A stretch of 64,000 bases of DNA from Agromyces mariniharenae (GCF_008122505.1 NZ_VSSB01000002.1:1162519-1226518), one strand, 5' to 3'; positions 24,902 through 33,184 are shown, numbered from the stretch's first letter. Made by a program: numbers and translations. The notes: generated from the sequence alone by a model not told the origin.

Positions 24902-26999
24902 GGGATGCCCTATCGAACGTCAGTAGACGATCACGGAAGTAGCGGTACTGCTCGCGACGCGCCGCAAGTTCCGCTTCCAACTCGGCGTTTAGTGAAGTGA
25001 ACTGGTCGAGAATTCTCACGACTTCGAGCTGGGTGTCGAGGGGCGGGATTGGGAACGGGAAGTCGGTAATCATCGGCTTGCGGATGGAGGTGACCGTCGC
25101 GCTAACAGCTTTCTGCATAATGAATTGCTTGAAATGAGCTGCGAAGTAGTAATAGGCAAACTTCGTGTCCACCCGTTCATCGGTGAAGTGAATTCGGTAG
25201 GCCCGCTGGTGCAGCGCATACTTTCCGTTTGCGTAGTGGAAGATCTCACCAATGCCACCTTCACCCGGTATGACGATGGCCTCCTCGTCAAACTCGTACG
25301 TATCTATCTGCATGACGGTCTGAGATCTGACATAGAAGGGGTAGTCGCCACCGTCAACCGCTTGGTTCCGATCGCTTCGGCCAGTACCAACTTGCGCGAT
25401 GTCACCGATGCGCGCAAATGTCACACCTTCAGACTGTGACTCCCGGATCAGTTTCGCTACAGCAGCGTCGACACGAGTTCGGTGAGCGGTCTGACGCTGA
25501 AGAGTCTCCTCGATCTCAGCGTTCAGGCCGGCGATGTCAAGCGCCGTTCGACGGTCCTCCGTCGCGACGTAAGCGGATACTCCCAAGCCGTATCCGTTGT
25601 CGCGGATGGCTTCGTTTGACACGAGCCGAGCGAAATGCTCGACGTCCACACGGTCTTCCAGGGCGCCGAGAATGTGCTGCTGATTGTCGAGGGTGAGCTT
25701 GTTCTTGTTGGCCACACGTTTGAATTCGTTCGACGCATTCACGAAAAGCACCGCGTTATCCGTCTTCGATTTCTTGAGCACGATGATGCAGGTCGCGATG
25801 CTGGTGCCGAAGAAGAGGTCTGGCGGAAGCTGGATGACGGCGTCGACGTAGTTGTTGTCGATGAGGTATTTGCGGATCTTCTGCTCCGCTCCCCCGCGGT
25901 ACAACACACCTGGGAACTCGACGATGGCGGCGGTGCCGTTGACGGCCAGCCAGCTGAGAATGTGCAGCGTGAAGGCGAGGTCTGCCTTCGACTTGGGCGC
26001 GAGTACACCTGCCGGCGCGAAGCGCGGGTCGTTGATCAGCAGCGGGTTGGCGTCGCCGTCCCACTTGATCGAGTACGGCGGATTGGAGACGATCGCCTCG
26101 AACGGCTCGTCGTCCCAATGCGCAGGGTCGAGCAGGGTGTCACCGTGCGCCAGGTCGAACTTCTCGTAGTTGACGTCGTGCAGGAACATGTTGATCCGAG
26201 CGAGGTTGTAGGTGGTCAGGTTGATCTCCTGACCGAAGAACCCGCCGACGTTCTCTTTGCCGAGGACCTTTGCGAACTTGAGCAGGAGAGACCCGGATCC
26301 CGCCGCGGGGTCATAGACCTTGTTAACGCGCGTCTTTCCGACGACTGCAATCTTCGCGAGCACTTCGGAGACTTCCTGCGGAGTGAAGAACTCGCCACCA
26401 GACTTGCCGGCTTGCGAGGCGTACATGGTCATCAGGAACTCGTAGGCGTCACCGAACAGATCGATCGCGTTGTCGCCGAAGTCACCGAGCGGGAGGTCGC
26501 CGATCGCATCAAGCAGTTTCACGAGCTTTTCGTTGCGCTTGGCGACCGTGTTGCCGAGCTTGGAGCTGTTGACGTCCAGGTCGTCGAAGAGGCCTTTAAG
26601 GTCGTCTTCACTGTCCGTCCCTACTGCGGAGCCCTCGATGTGCTTGAAGACCTTCTCCAGCGTCTCGTTCAGGTTGGCATCGTTCTTAGCCCGTGCCCGC
26701 ACATTGCGAAAGAGCTCCGACGGGAGGACGTAGAAGCCCTTCTCGGCCACCGTTTCCTTGCGTCCGAACTCGGCCGCTGGGTCATCGAGCTTGGCGTAGT
26801 CGAAGTCCGATTCGCCCGCCTCACGTTCTTGCTCGTTGAGGTAGGCGGTCAGGTTCTCGGAGATGAACCGGTAGAACAGCATGCCGAGCACGTAGCTCTT
26901 GAAGTCCCAGCCGTCCACGGACCCTCGCAGATCGTTCGCGATCCGCCAGATCGTCTTGTGCAGCTCGGCTCGTTGTCCTTCTTTGGTGGTCGGGGGCAT
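24894..26999 (-). CDS. hsdM: Type I restriction-modification fused methylase and single-TRD specificity protein (HsdM-S)
   Basis: A 701-residue protein. Residues 1-520 are an HsdM N6-adenine methylase: N-terminal helical domain, SAM motif I DPAAGSGS (230-237) and catalytic NPPY (306-309). Residues about 525-700 are half an HsdS: one target-recognition domain (FARIGDIAQVGTGRSD, TVTSIRKPMITDFPFPIPP) and one coiled-coil helix (LEAELAARREQYRYFRDRLL). Fusions like this should assemble as two copies around HsdR and read a symmetric interrupted site. It is the first gene of the five-gene operon. An AGGAGA ribosome site precedes the ATG. Confidence 0.93.
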   Translation of the reverse strand: MPPTTKEGQRAELHKTIWRIANDLRGSVDGWDFKSYVLGMLFYRFISENLTAYLNEQEREAGESDFDYAKLDDPAAEFGRKETVAEKGFYVLPSELFRNVRARAKNDANLNETLEKVFKHIEGSAVGTDSEDDLKGLFDDLDVNSSKLGNTVAKRNEKLVKLLDAIGDLPLGDFGDNAIDLFGDAYEFLMTMYASQAGKSGGEFFTPQEVSEVLAKIAVVGKTRVNKVYDPAAGSGSLLLKFAKVLGKENVGGFFGQEINLTTYNLARINMFLHDVNYEKFDLAHGDTLLDPAHWDDEPFEAIVSNPPYSIKWDGDANPLLINDPRFAPAGVLAPKSKADLAFTLHILSWLAVNGTAAIVEFPGVLYRGGAEQKIRKYLIDNNYVDAVIQLPPDLFFGTSIATCIIVLKKSKTDNAVLFVNASNEFKRVANKNKLTLDNQQHILGALEDRVDVEHFARLVSNEAIRDNGYGLGVSAYVATEDRRTALDIAGLNAEIEETLQRQTAHRTRVDAAVAKLIRESQSEGVTFARIGDIAQVGTGRSDRNQAVDGGDYPFYVRSQTVMQIDTYEFDEEAIVIPGEGGIGEIFHYANGKYALHQRAYRIHFTDERVDTKFAYYYFAAHFKQFIMQKAVSATVTSIRKPMITDFPFPIPPLDTQLEVVRILDQFTSLNAELEAELAARREQYRYFRDRLLTFDRASHD

Positions 27000-27177
27000 C
27001 GTTCGTGGGTCTCCTACGCATTCGCGTGGTCAATAGTTGTGTGGTTCCGCATCAAACCGTAGCGGCGACAGGGGACAGCCCAAGGGTGCCGCGCGCGGCG
27101 GTGATGTCGATTCGCGATACAGGCGGGAGACTCAAGTTCTCGACCGAACGCTGCAAGCTGCCGCAATTATCGCATGA

Positions 27178-27744
27178 TCAGGAATTCCTGTGAAGTACTT
27201 GCGACTCAGGCGGCGGCTCATCCTGTCCGGAGTTAGCAGCAATCGTTGGCAATCCGCGCCAATCCTCGAGGCCCTTAAGCGTCTCCCAGGCTTGGCGGAA
27301 CGCGGTTGTCACGTCCTGACCGTTCACTCTTGCCCTGGCCATTGAAAGCCGTGGGCCGGCGGCGTGGGGACTCACCAGCTCGCGCAGCTCGGCGATCGAG
27401 AACTCACGTGCCCAGTCGAGCTTCCCGGTGTCACGCTCAAACCGGATGCAGATGGCAACGACGATGTCCAGGCTGTGGAACTGAAACATCCGGTCATCGT
27501 CCCGCGGCAGGGTCCGGGTCTTCACTTGGATCCTTCGGCCGGCGGCATCGATCAGGTCATAAGCCTTCGTTCCAGGCGGGGGCAGCGTGCCGCCGTAGAC
27601 CATAAGCGCCAACCGCTCCCCGATCTCGCCCTCGATGCTGCCTGCGGTGCGCGAGACGCCGCGGCGTTGAAACTCCCTCTGAATGGCGCCATAAAGCGAG
27701 AGCAGGTCGGGAAGCGTCATTGCCTCGAGCTCATGATCGGCCAT
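27178..27744 (-). CDS. Probable restriction-endonuclease-fold (PD-(D/E)xK) protein
   Basis: A 188-residue protein. The central part shows the E...D-x(n)-QxK order of restriction-endonuclease-fold nucleases: Glu40/Glu43 in GEIGE, Asp63 in YDLID and QVK (73-75), then FQFHSLDIVVAICI as a core strand. This pattern recalls the DUF6998 family. The start at 27744 (MADHELEAMT) is chosen on sequence quality; an in-frame ATG at 27783 is possible and neither has a clear ribosome site. It lies upstream of the hsd operon on the same strand, 180 nt away. It could be a stand-alone nuclease or a second restriction activity. No cognate methylase was seen. Confidence 0.65.
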   Translation of the reverse strand: MADHELEAMTLPDLLSLYGAIQREFQRRGVSRTAGSIEGEIGERLALMVYGGTLPPPGTKAYDLIDAAGRRIQVKTRTLPRDDDRMFQFHSLDIVVAICIRFERDTGKLDWAREFSIAELRELVSPHAAGPRLSMARARVNGQDVTTAFRQAWETLKGLEDWRGLPTIAANSGQDEPPPESQVLHRNS

Positions 27745-27808
27745 GAGGTACAAGGTAGTGCGACCGCCGACCTCCCAGTTCATCGGGACGCCGGGAAAGT
27801 AGGTGACG

Positions 27809-28054
27809 TCACGAGGCTCCCCCGACTCGCGTCGGCACCGTGTCCTCGAGGAGATCCCACGCCAGGTCTTCGGGAAGGTATTCCTCTATGAGCGCCCGAA
27901 TCTCCCATCTCGGGTACCGAGTCGGATCGCTCTCAAGCTCACGAATTAGAGACTCGAGACGTCGCTCAAAATCTTGATAGGCCGGGCCCATCGCCTGTTC
28001 AAACGCGGGCTGGAGCCCTGCGAGATCTCGAAGAATTCTTGCTATCTCCGCCAC
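27809..28054 (-). CDS. Small helical acidic protein upstream of the nuclease-like gene
   Basis: An 81-residue protein, almost all alpha-helix, with a strongly acidic C-terminal half (RWEIRALIEEYLPEDLAWDLLEDTV). The GTG at 28054 has a GGGAG ribosome site 6 nt upstream; another GTG at 28084 is possible. It ends 25-65 nt before the nuclease-like gene on the same strand. The acidic small-protein plus nuclease pairing is the kind of layout seen for antitoxin, inhibitor or immunity proteins, but this is inference only. Confidence 0.55.
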   Translation of the reverse strand: MAEIARILRDLAGLQPAFEQAMGPAYQDFERRLESLIRELESDPTRYPRWEIRALIEEYLPEDLAWDLLEDTVPTRVGGAS

Positions 28055-28084
28055 GATGGCTCCCACTTGCGTCGATATGCGCAC

Positions 28085-28578
28085 AGGCTACGCCTCGGCG
28101 GGCTGCTGCGTCTCAGGGCGGGCCCCGATTGGGCTCGCGGTCGCGCCCTCGTGCTGTGGCGTCTGGAAGGGCGGGGTGTCGAAGCGCCGAGCCGTCCTCG
28201 GGGTGACGCCAAGCATGAGGCCGTTGCTCCGTCGTTGGCAGGGCAGCTGGTCTTCGGCGCGCGGCGGACTTAGGTTTCCCCAACCTGCCTGACCTCGACC
28301 AACCCCGCGCTGTAGACACCCTCCTGCGAGTATTGGTCCGCATCGCCCACCCACGATCACTAGTTATGTCTGCAGCCCCCTAATCCACCTCTCGTCGCTT
28401 GATTCGCTTCAGCTACATGTGTCGCGTCGCGCCCCCCAACGGAAGTCCAGCGCCTATCGGCTGTTCCCGCCTGATACGGCACCGCGCAATTCTTCGCGGT
28501 TGGGACTATCGTGAAAGGTAACCCCTTGCGAGATGCCCATTCACCTGCGGTGTCTGGGCGTCAGAAAGTTGAATAATC
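28085..28578. other. Gene-free region upstream of lsr2
   Basis: About 490 nt between the divergent minus-strand small gene and lsr2. Frames here are short and lack ribosome sites. It presumably contains the lsr2 promoter, but no confident pair of hexamers was identified. Confidence 0.45.
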
Positions 28579-28896
28579 ATGGCAAAGAAGACCGTCGTCA
28601 CGCTTGTTGACGACATCGACGGCAGCGAAGCCATCGAGACTCTCGCGTTCTCATTTGACGGGACGAGTTACGAGATCGACCTCTCAAAGAGCAATGCGAA
28701 GGCGTTCCGGAAGGCGATGCAGTCGTACGTCGATGCTGGCCGCAAGACCAGCGTACGTACCGGGCGGCGCCCCGCATCCCGGACGAGTGATGCGCGCGAC
28801 ATCCGAGCATGGGCTGCCGCGAACGGAGTAGACGTGCCCGCCCGCGGTCGCATCCCTGCCAGCGTGCAGGAGCAATATCGCGCGGCGGCCTCGTAA
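28579..28896 (+). CDS. lsr2: Lsr2 family nucleoid-associated protein
   Basis: A 105-residue protein of normal Lsr2 length. The N-terminal dimerisation domain (MAKKTVVTLVDDIDGSEAIE, then ETLAFSFDGTSYEIDLS) and the C-terminal DNA-binding domain with the AT-hook-like RGR motif (VPARGRIPASVQEQYRAA) are both present. Lsr2 is the actinobacterial functional analogue of H-NS and silences AT-rich foreign DNA by binding the minor groove. Here it sits inside the island rather than in a core locus, so it may silence the element itself or counteract the host Lsr2. A weak AGAAAG ribosome site precedes the ATG. Confidence 0.95.
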   Translation: MAKKTVVTLVDDIDGSEAIETLAFSFDGTSYEIDLSKSNAKAFRKAMQSYVDAGRKTSVRTGRRPASRTSDARDIRAWAAANGVDVPARGRIPASVQEQYRAAAS

Positions 28897-29003
28897 GCGA
28901 GCGTTTGCTCCTGGAGTCTTGCTGCTGAACGAACGCTCGCCGCAGGCTCCAGCCGAAGCGATGAGGAGAGACGCCTGTCCGGAGCCACAAGTACACTGCG
29001 GTC

Positions 29004-29075
29004 ATGGCTACTGATGAATTGTCCACGCCCGTAAGTGGGCAGTTCGGTCGCGCTCAAGTCGCGGGGTGCTCATGA
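29004..29075 (+). CDS. 23-residue upstream ORF coupled to the 29072 gene
   Basis: Reads MATDELSTPVSGQFGRAQ and five more residues, then stops with a TGA that overlaps the next ATG (ATGA). TACACT at 28992-28997, 6 nt before the ATG, could be a -10 element giving a nearly leaderless message. It may serve only to couple translation of the following gene. Confidence 0.4.
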   Translation: MATDELSTPVSGQFGRAQVAGCS

Positions 29076-29833
29076 GCGACCAAGAGTACGTCGAAGAGAT
29101 TCGTCTCGTCCGGCGGAAGAAGGACACATATCGCTCCAACTCCTCGAAGTCTGATGCATTCGAGAGCGACCTCCTCCGCAACAAAGGCACCAGGAACGTC
29201 GCAGGCCCGACAGAATCTCGACCAATCGACGAAGCGGAACTTCGCCGGAGGTACCAAGGCGATCCCGCGTACGGTCCTCAGCGAGAGCCCTCACCCGCCC
29301 AGCAAGCACTTGCCGACGCAATTATCGAGCTAAGCACCGTGCTCATACGGGAGTTCGTGGTCCCCGTGGTCAGGGAGGTTGCCCTCCCGGCCGCCAAGGC
29401 GAAGCTGAGCGAATTCGCCGAACGACGGCGCTTCAATGCACTCGTACGTGCTGAGATCAGAGCAAGGGCGCTCGCGGCGAACGTCGTCGAGGTCGAGGTA
29501 GTCGAGGAGACAGAGCCGGGGTCGACGGCCGCCGATGTTGAGGTTGCGGCACCAGGTATTGCCGTGACGAGAAGCGACCTCCTCCTTGCCCAGCTCCAAC
29601 TCAAACTTGCAGAGGACTTCGTAGCGCAGCAGAGATGGCTCCTTGCGCACGCCGAAGTCACCGACGAGGATCTCTCGCCGGAGCTGAAGCAGTCGGTCTC
29701 GCTGATGCTCGAGGGCAGAGCCGACCAGCTTGATGACGGCCAGCGAGAAGCCGTCGCCGTCTTTCTACAGGAAGCACGCGAAGCCGCAGCCGCTAAGCGC
29801 ACGCTCCCTCCTCAACCACAGATCATCGAGTAG
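29072..29833 (+). CDS. Hypothetical 253-residue helical protein
   Basis: Not recognised. Start ATG at 29072 overlaps the 23-residue ORF stop by 4 nt. The first 80 residues are charged and probably disordered (EEIRLVRRKKDTYRSNSSKS); residues 85-135 hold a moderately hydrophobic helix (AIIELSTVLIREFVVPVVREVALP) that could be amphipathic and lie on a membrane; the rest is alpha-helical and acidic. Codon use is coding-like. It lies just after lsr2 and may be co-transcribed. No function is inferred. Confidence 0.65.
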   Translation: MSDQEYVEEIRLVRRKKDTYRSNSSKSDAFESDLLRNKGTRNVAGPTESRPIDEAELRRRYQGDPAYGPQREPSPAQQALADAIIELSTVLIREFVVPVVREVALPAAKAKLSEFAERRRFNALVRAEIRARALAANVVEVEVVEETEPGSTAADVEVAAPGIAVTRSDLLLAQLQLKLAEDFVAQQRWLLAHAEVTDEDLSPELKQSVSLMLEGRADQLDDGQREAVAVFLQEAREAAAAKRTLPPQPQIIE

Positions 29834-29930
29834 CCTCGCGCACGCCGCCCCGGCTCGTTGTACGTGCATAGTTGCTGTTGTTCGGTAAGCGAACTCCCTT
29901 GCGGGTTGCGAAAACCACAACAGAACGGTA

Positions 29931-29959
29931 TTTACTGCATCGCGCCCGTGATTCATAGT
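29931..29959 (+). promoter_or_regulatory. Promoter with TTCATAGT motif (copy 1)
   Basis: TTTACT (29931-29936), a 17-nt spacer and CATAGT (29954-29959), followed 11 nt later by the ATG at 29971. It shares the extended -10 TTCATAGT with promoters at 36139-36167 and 41100-41128. Confidence 0.65.
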
Positions 29960-29970
29960 CAGGGGCAGCT

Positions 29971-30185
29971 ATGTACAGGAAACTGCTAAGCATCGCGATC
30001 TTCATAGTCGGCGTCGTTGGGGTGCTCTTTTCGAGTCTCCTTATCTATCAAGGAACACATTCCCAGGACGTTAGCGTCTTGGCGCGGTCATCGGCTGGAC
30101 TCAGGGGACGCTTCTCCTAGTCCCGTCGGCGCTTGTGCTCCTGGTTGGAGTCGTCCTCCTGTTCCGTCGTCACAAGGTGAAGTAG
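29971..30185 (+). pseudogene. Two-TM small membrane protein broken by a frameshift
   Basis: From the ATG at 29971 (ribosome site AGGGG 5 nt upstream) the frame encodes a membrane helix (LLSIAIFIVGVVGVLFSSLLIY) and runs to a stop at 30118-30120. In the -1 frame the sequence GWTQGTLLLVPSALVLLVGV, with a second hydrophobic helix and a basic RRHK end, continues to a stop at 30183-30185. Reading across the switch near 30085-30095 gives a plausible two-helix protein of about 71 residues. No slippery heptamer was seen, so an indel is more likely than programmed frameshifting. Confidence 0.5.
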
Positions 30186-30267
30186 CAGCCATTCCTCCCC
30201 AGACCAGGAGCCTCACGTTGAAGCGCCAGCAGGCGCCCCAAGGACCGTCGGATGTAAAAATGAAGAG

Positions 30268-30324
30268 GGCGGCGACCACGCCGGACGAGGACTCTGAGGT
30301 TCTCTAGTCCGGGCGGTCGCCGCC
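30268..30324 (-). terminator. Terminator of the DUF3846 gene
   Basis: The arms GGCGGCGACC (30268-30277) and GGTCGCCGCC (30315-30324) pair perfectly, with an inner CCGGAC/GTCCGG pair (30281-30286, 30307-30312). On the minus strand the hairpin is followed by a T-rich run (ATTTTTA), as expected for intrinsic termination after the gene ending at 30343. Confidence 0.65.
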
Positions 30325-30342
30325 TTGGTACCTGAGGTCAGC

Positions 30343-30867
30343 TCAGGCAGCGGGTGGTTCCGCTTCCATAGTCACTTCGTCGGCGGACACAGGGACGATA
30401 CGAACGTCCTCTGCGGCGCTCCAGCGTTCCAAGGTGACCATGGCCCACACGAGCGCTTCGAAGTAGTCGTCGTAGGTGACCTGATTGCTGTACCACTTCG
30501 GGTCGCCGACCGTGAGCACCTCGACCCTCCAGACACCGGAACGCGTCAGAAGCTCGACGACCCAACCTGGAACGTTGGTGCTTTCACCACTGCGATTCGG
30601 CAACCCCACCAAGAGCGCCGGCCCAACCAGCATTGCCCGCTGGCGAGCTTCGGGAACGAAGTACCACCAGAGGAACGAGGCGCGTGAGTTGAAGGGCAGG
30701 TTCAGTAGGCGGCCCTCCTCGTGCACGTAGATGGTCACGCCGAGCGCGGGGATGTCGACTGGTTCGATCCAGCCACCCACCACGGCCTGATAATCCTCGA
30801 GCTTTTCAACTTGGAGCTCCGTGATCGGTTCGTTGTCGTATATCGGGATGACGATGCCGTTGACCAT
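30343..30867 (-). CDS. DUF3846 domain protein
   Basis: A 174-residue soluble protein. The first 100 residues match the DUF3846 pattern: IPIYDNEPITELQVEKLEDY, then GWIEPVDIP, VYVHEEG-like IYVHEEGRLLNLPFNSRAS and a Trp-rich stretch leading to LVGPALLVG. DUF3846 proteins are frequent on actinobacterial plasmids, integrative elements and phages; their biochemical role is not established. The ATG at 30867 has a near-perfect AGGAGG ribosome site. It lies downstream of the RHH gene, separated by a hairpin region. Confidence 0.85.
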   Translation of the reverse strand: MVNGIVIPIYDNEPITELQVEKLEDYQAVVGGWIEPVDIPALGVTIYVHEEGRLLNLPFNSRASFLWWYFVPEARQRAMLVGPALLVGLPNRSGESTNVPGWVVELLTRSGVWRVEVLTVGDPKWYSNQVTYDDYFEALVWAMVTLERWSAAEDVRIVPVSADEVTMEAEPPAA

Positions 30868-30960
30868 CCGTCCCACCTCCTAACTGTTGTCGCGGCCGAG
30901 AACCCGGCTGGGTTCTCTCAGGAAGCCGCGTGGCAGCCACGAGGTGGCATCGGTGATTTG

Positions 30961-31010
30961 GCGGCCGCCCGGGGACGGTGCATGGAGCACTCGAATCCCC
31001 GGGTGGCCGC
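30961..31010. other. Long inverted repeat between RHH and DUF3846 genes
   Basis: GCGGCCGCCCGGGG (30961-30974) pairs with CCCCGGGTGGCCGC (30997-31010) over 14 nt with one G-T pair. No clear T-run follows on the minus strand, so it could be an attenuator, an mRNA-processing hairpin or a partial terminator that lowers DUF3846 expression. Confidence 0.45.
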
Positions 31011-31035
31011 ACACTCCCGCTGGGAGCGTTGCCGG

Positions 31036-31356
31036 TTAGGCGGCGCTCGAGGGCTTACGTGGTGCCTTCGTGCCGCTGGTGCCGCCGAAGATGGCCTCGA
31101 TCGCGCTCTGCTTGGTCTTCGCTTCGCGTTCGATCTCGGCTCGAACCGTCTCAGCCCGCTCGAGGACCTTGGGGTCGGACTTGCTGGTCTCGACCCAGGC
31201 CTCGAGGGCGATGCGGATCTCTTCGGTGACGCTGCGGTCATTCAGTTGGGCGATAACGTCCAGCTGGGCCCGCAGGTCGTCGGCGATACGCACCGCGAGG
31301 GTGCGGATCTGACTCGGTGCCGTCGTTGAGCCGGCGGCGGGACTGTTCTCACTCAT
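31036..31356 (-). CDS. Ribbon-helix-helix protein (antitoxin- or MobC-like)
   Basis: A 106-residue protein. Residues about 16-55 (IRTLAVRIADDLRAQLDVIA, then RSVTEEIRIALEAWVE) match the ribbon-helix-helix fold: a short strand for the major groove, then two helices. The remaining C-terminal helix (about 60-95) is charged, as in plasmid-encoded RHH partners. The ATG at 31356 has a strong GAGGAGG ribosome site; the longer in-frame reading is discarded. It probably represses its own promoter, which has an inverted repeat. No adjacent toxin gene was recognised. Confidence 0.8.
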   Translation of the reverse strand: MSENSPAAGSTTAPSQIRTLAVRIADDLRAQLDVIAQLNDRSVTEEIRIALEAWVETSKSDPKVLERAETVRAEIEREAKTKQSAIEAIFGGTSGTKAPRKPSSAA

Positions 31357-31436
31357 GTGAGCCTCCTCATCGGAAGCGGTGGATGAGCCCGGGATGGGAT
31401 CCTCTACACCGCAGCCCGATGAGGAGTGGATGACTG

Positions 31437-31486
31437 AGTATGAGCAATTGGTCTGAAATGTCAATTCGCGTTGTATATTCCACAAC
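31437..31486 (-). promoter_or_regulatory. Promoter and inverted-repeat operator of the RHH gene
   Basis: On the minus strand TTGACA (31459-31464) and CATACT (31437-31442), 16 nt apart, form a strong promoter. Just upstream, at 31470-31486, GTTGT and ACAAC form an inverted repeat separated by 7 nt, a candidate RHH-protein operator. Confidence 0.6.
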
Positions 31487-31572
31487 AGTCGACCTCTTTG
31501 TGAAACTCGCGGCATTAGACAGCGTCGCGGCGACCGACGGCATTCCACTGATTCGTTTTGCGTTTTTCGAGC

Positions 31573-32916
31573 TCAGCCTTTATTCGCAGTCACGACGAGC
31601 ACTGGTCGTTCGCCATAATCGATCCTCGTGATACGCACCCACCCACGCGGGAAGAAATCATCGGCATTTCGGTTGCCAAGACCGAGCTCCTTGAATGTAA
31701 ACGCGGCGAAGGAGCTTCGCACCAGCGCCGCCAGGCTCGTCGGCCCATGCAACTGATCGACAAGCGCCTTGAGGCGGTTGGCCTGAGCGTCGACCTCATC
31801 TTCCGCATAGGCCCGGGCGCGTGGGTCGGTGGTGATGTCCCAGTCGTTGAGCGTCGCCTCCAACCCGTCGAATCGCAACCGAAGCTCGAGCGATGCATAC
31901 GCAGGTTCGCCGGCCATACCGAGTGTCATGGAGACGTTCGCGGACTCAAGATCGTCGCTAGGGAAACGAACCGTCACGTTGTAGCTTCGGCCGAAAAGCA
32001 CACGTGGCTGCGACCATTTGACCGAGCTCCGGACGTACGTGATCCGGGTCTGGGCTACACGACCGAAGCCCATCCTCCCTGACGGGTTCAGGATGATGGG
32101 GTAGAAGTTGAGCCGCTTGAGTCCGGCATACGACACGCCGCCGTTGCCATCACGCGTCAACCAAGTCGTGAGCGTGGCGTCATTGTCAGCGAGCAGCGTC
32201 TCGTATTCGTCCCACGCGCCAGCCCGTCGAAGCCTGGCCCAAACGAACGGGCGCGCTTGCCGGTCCGTACTCCTCCGAATGGCACGCGCTAATTGCAAGG
32301 CGAGTGGCTTTTGCCGATTGGCCGCCTCCCGCTTCGTCCGCTCGGCTTCAAGCGTCTGGAGATAGGAGCTCCAGTGCTCGTCAAAGCCCTCGGTCAGTCG
32401 CTCACGAGCCTCGCGAGCGACCCTTGTCGCCTCGTCAAGCTCAACGAGGAGACTCTCCACGAACTCGAGGCTGACGGGAGTGGCCGCCTGATACCAGTCC
32501 TCGAGTGTGGCTGCGAAGGCTGTGTCCGAGACGTCGTCCGGGACGACGATCGTCGTCTCCTTGCTTCGACGGGCATAGCTGGTGAAGTTCTGCGACCCGA
32601 CGGTCGCGAGCTTGCCGTCGCAGACAAGAATCTTTGCATGGAGACGCGGGATCGACCGGACCTCAATGCCGCGCCGGAGAAGCGATCGAACGCCGATGAG
32701 CTGACCGCGATAGTCAAGGGCGCCGCTTGCTGGTGATAGGTCTGTTACGACGGAGAGCGCATTGGTACCGAGCGTCGCATTCTCGAGCAGTCGGTCGAGC
32801 AGGCGATCGAGGTACGGCGTGAACACCCGCACCGACTCCGTCGCTGCCTGAACGCGCGCCCTCCACGAACGGTAGACGTCCCGAGCCAGGATGGTTCGAT
32901 CGAGCTCTGACACCAT
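31573..32916 (-). CDS. Phospholipase-D-type nuclease, single HKD motif
   Basis: A 447-residue protein. One HKD site is visible near the N-terminus: HAKILVCD (His93, Lys95, Asp100) followed by GSQN. Enzymes with a single HKD usually act as dimers (for example BfiI-type nucleases). The middle is helical and Arg-rich; the C-terminal 200 residues contain beta-rich units (SYNVTVRFP, ASLELRLRFDGLE) that could be a DNA- or ligand-binding domain. A start at 32916 fits a TACTTT -10 just upstream, implying a leaderless message. It lies alone between two unrelated genes. Nuclease activity is likely; its target is unknown. Confidence 0.8.
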   Translation of the reverse strand: MVSELDRTILARDVYRSWRARVQAATESVRVFTPYLDRLLDRLLENATLGTNALSVVTDLSPASGALDYRGQLIGVRSLLRRGIEVRSIPRLHAKILVCDGKLATVGSQNFTSYARRSKETTIVVPDDVSDTAFAATLEDWYQAATPVSLEFVESLLVELDEATRVAREARERLTEGFDEHWSSYLQTLEAERTKREAANRQKPLALQLARAIRRSTDRQARPFVWARLRRAGAWDEYETLLADNDATLTTWLTRDGNGGVSYAGLKRLNFYPIILNPSGRMGFGRVAQTRITYVRSSVKWSQPRVLFGRSYNVTVRFPSDDLESANVSMTLGMAGEPAYASLELRLRFDGLEATLNDWDITTDPRARAYAEDEVDAQANRLKALVDQLHGPTSLAALVRSSFAAFTFKELGLGNRNADDFFPRGWVRITRIDYGERPVLVVTANKG

Positions 32917-33184
32917 GGCATAAAAGTAGCGGTGGCGTCATCAAGTTTGTGGGATGCACCTGCGGTCGACAATTAGCGTCCGTCAACTGTGCCGTCTTGG
33001 TCGAGCCCCATATGCACGTGTTGTTCGTGACGAACACAGCGAACACTGCCTGCGTCACAGCTGCGGGTGGTCGAAGAGATACACCGGAATCTCGTGGCTC
33101 CCGTCGCGTATCTGGATCCCACTCCGAGATGAGCCGGGGCACGAGTTGTGGCGATGCCGAAAGGCGAGCGACGATAGTCCCGCG

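Noticed and set aside
30080..30100. Programmed -1 frameshift in the two-TM gene
   Set aside because: No slippery heptamer or downstream structure in the expected place was seen.
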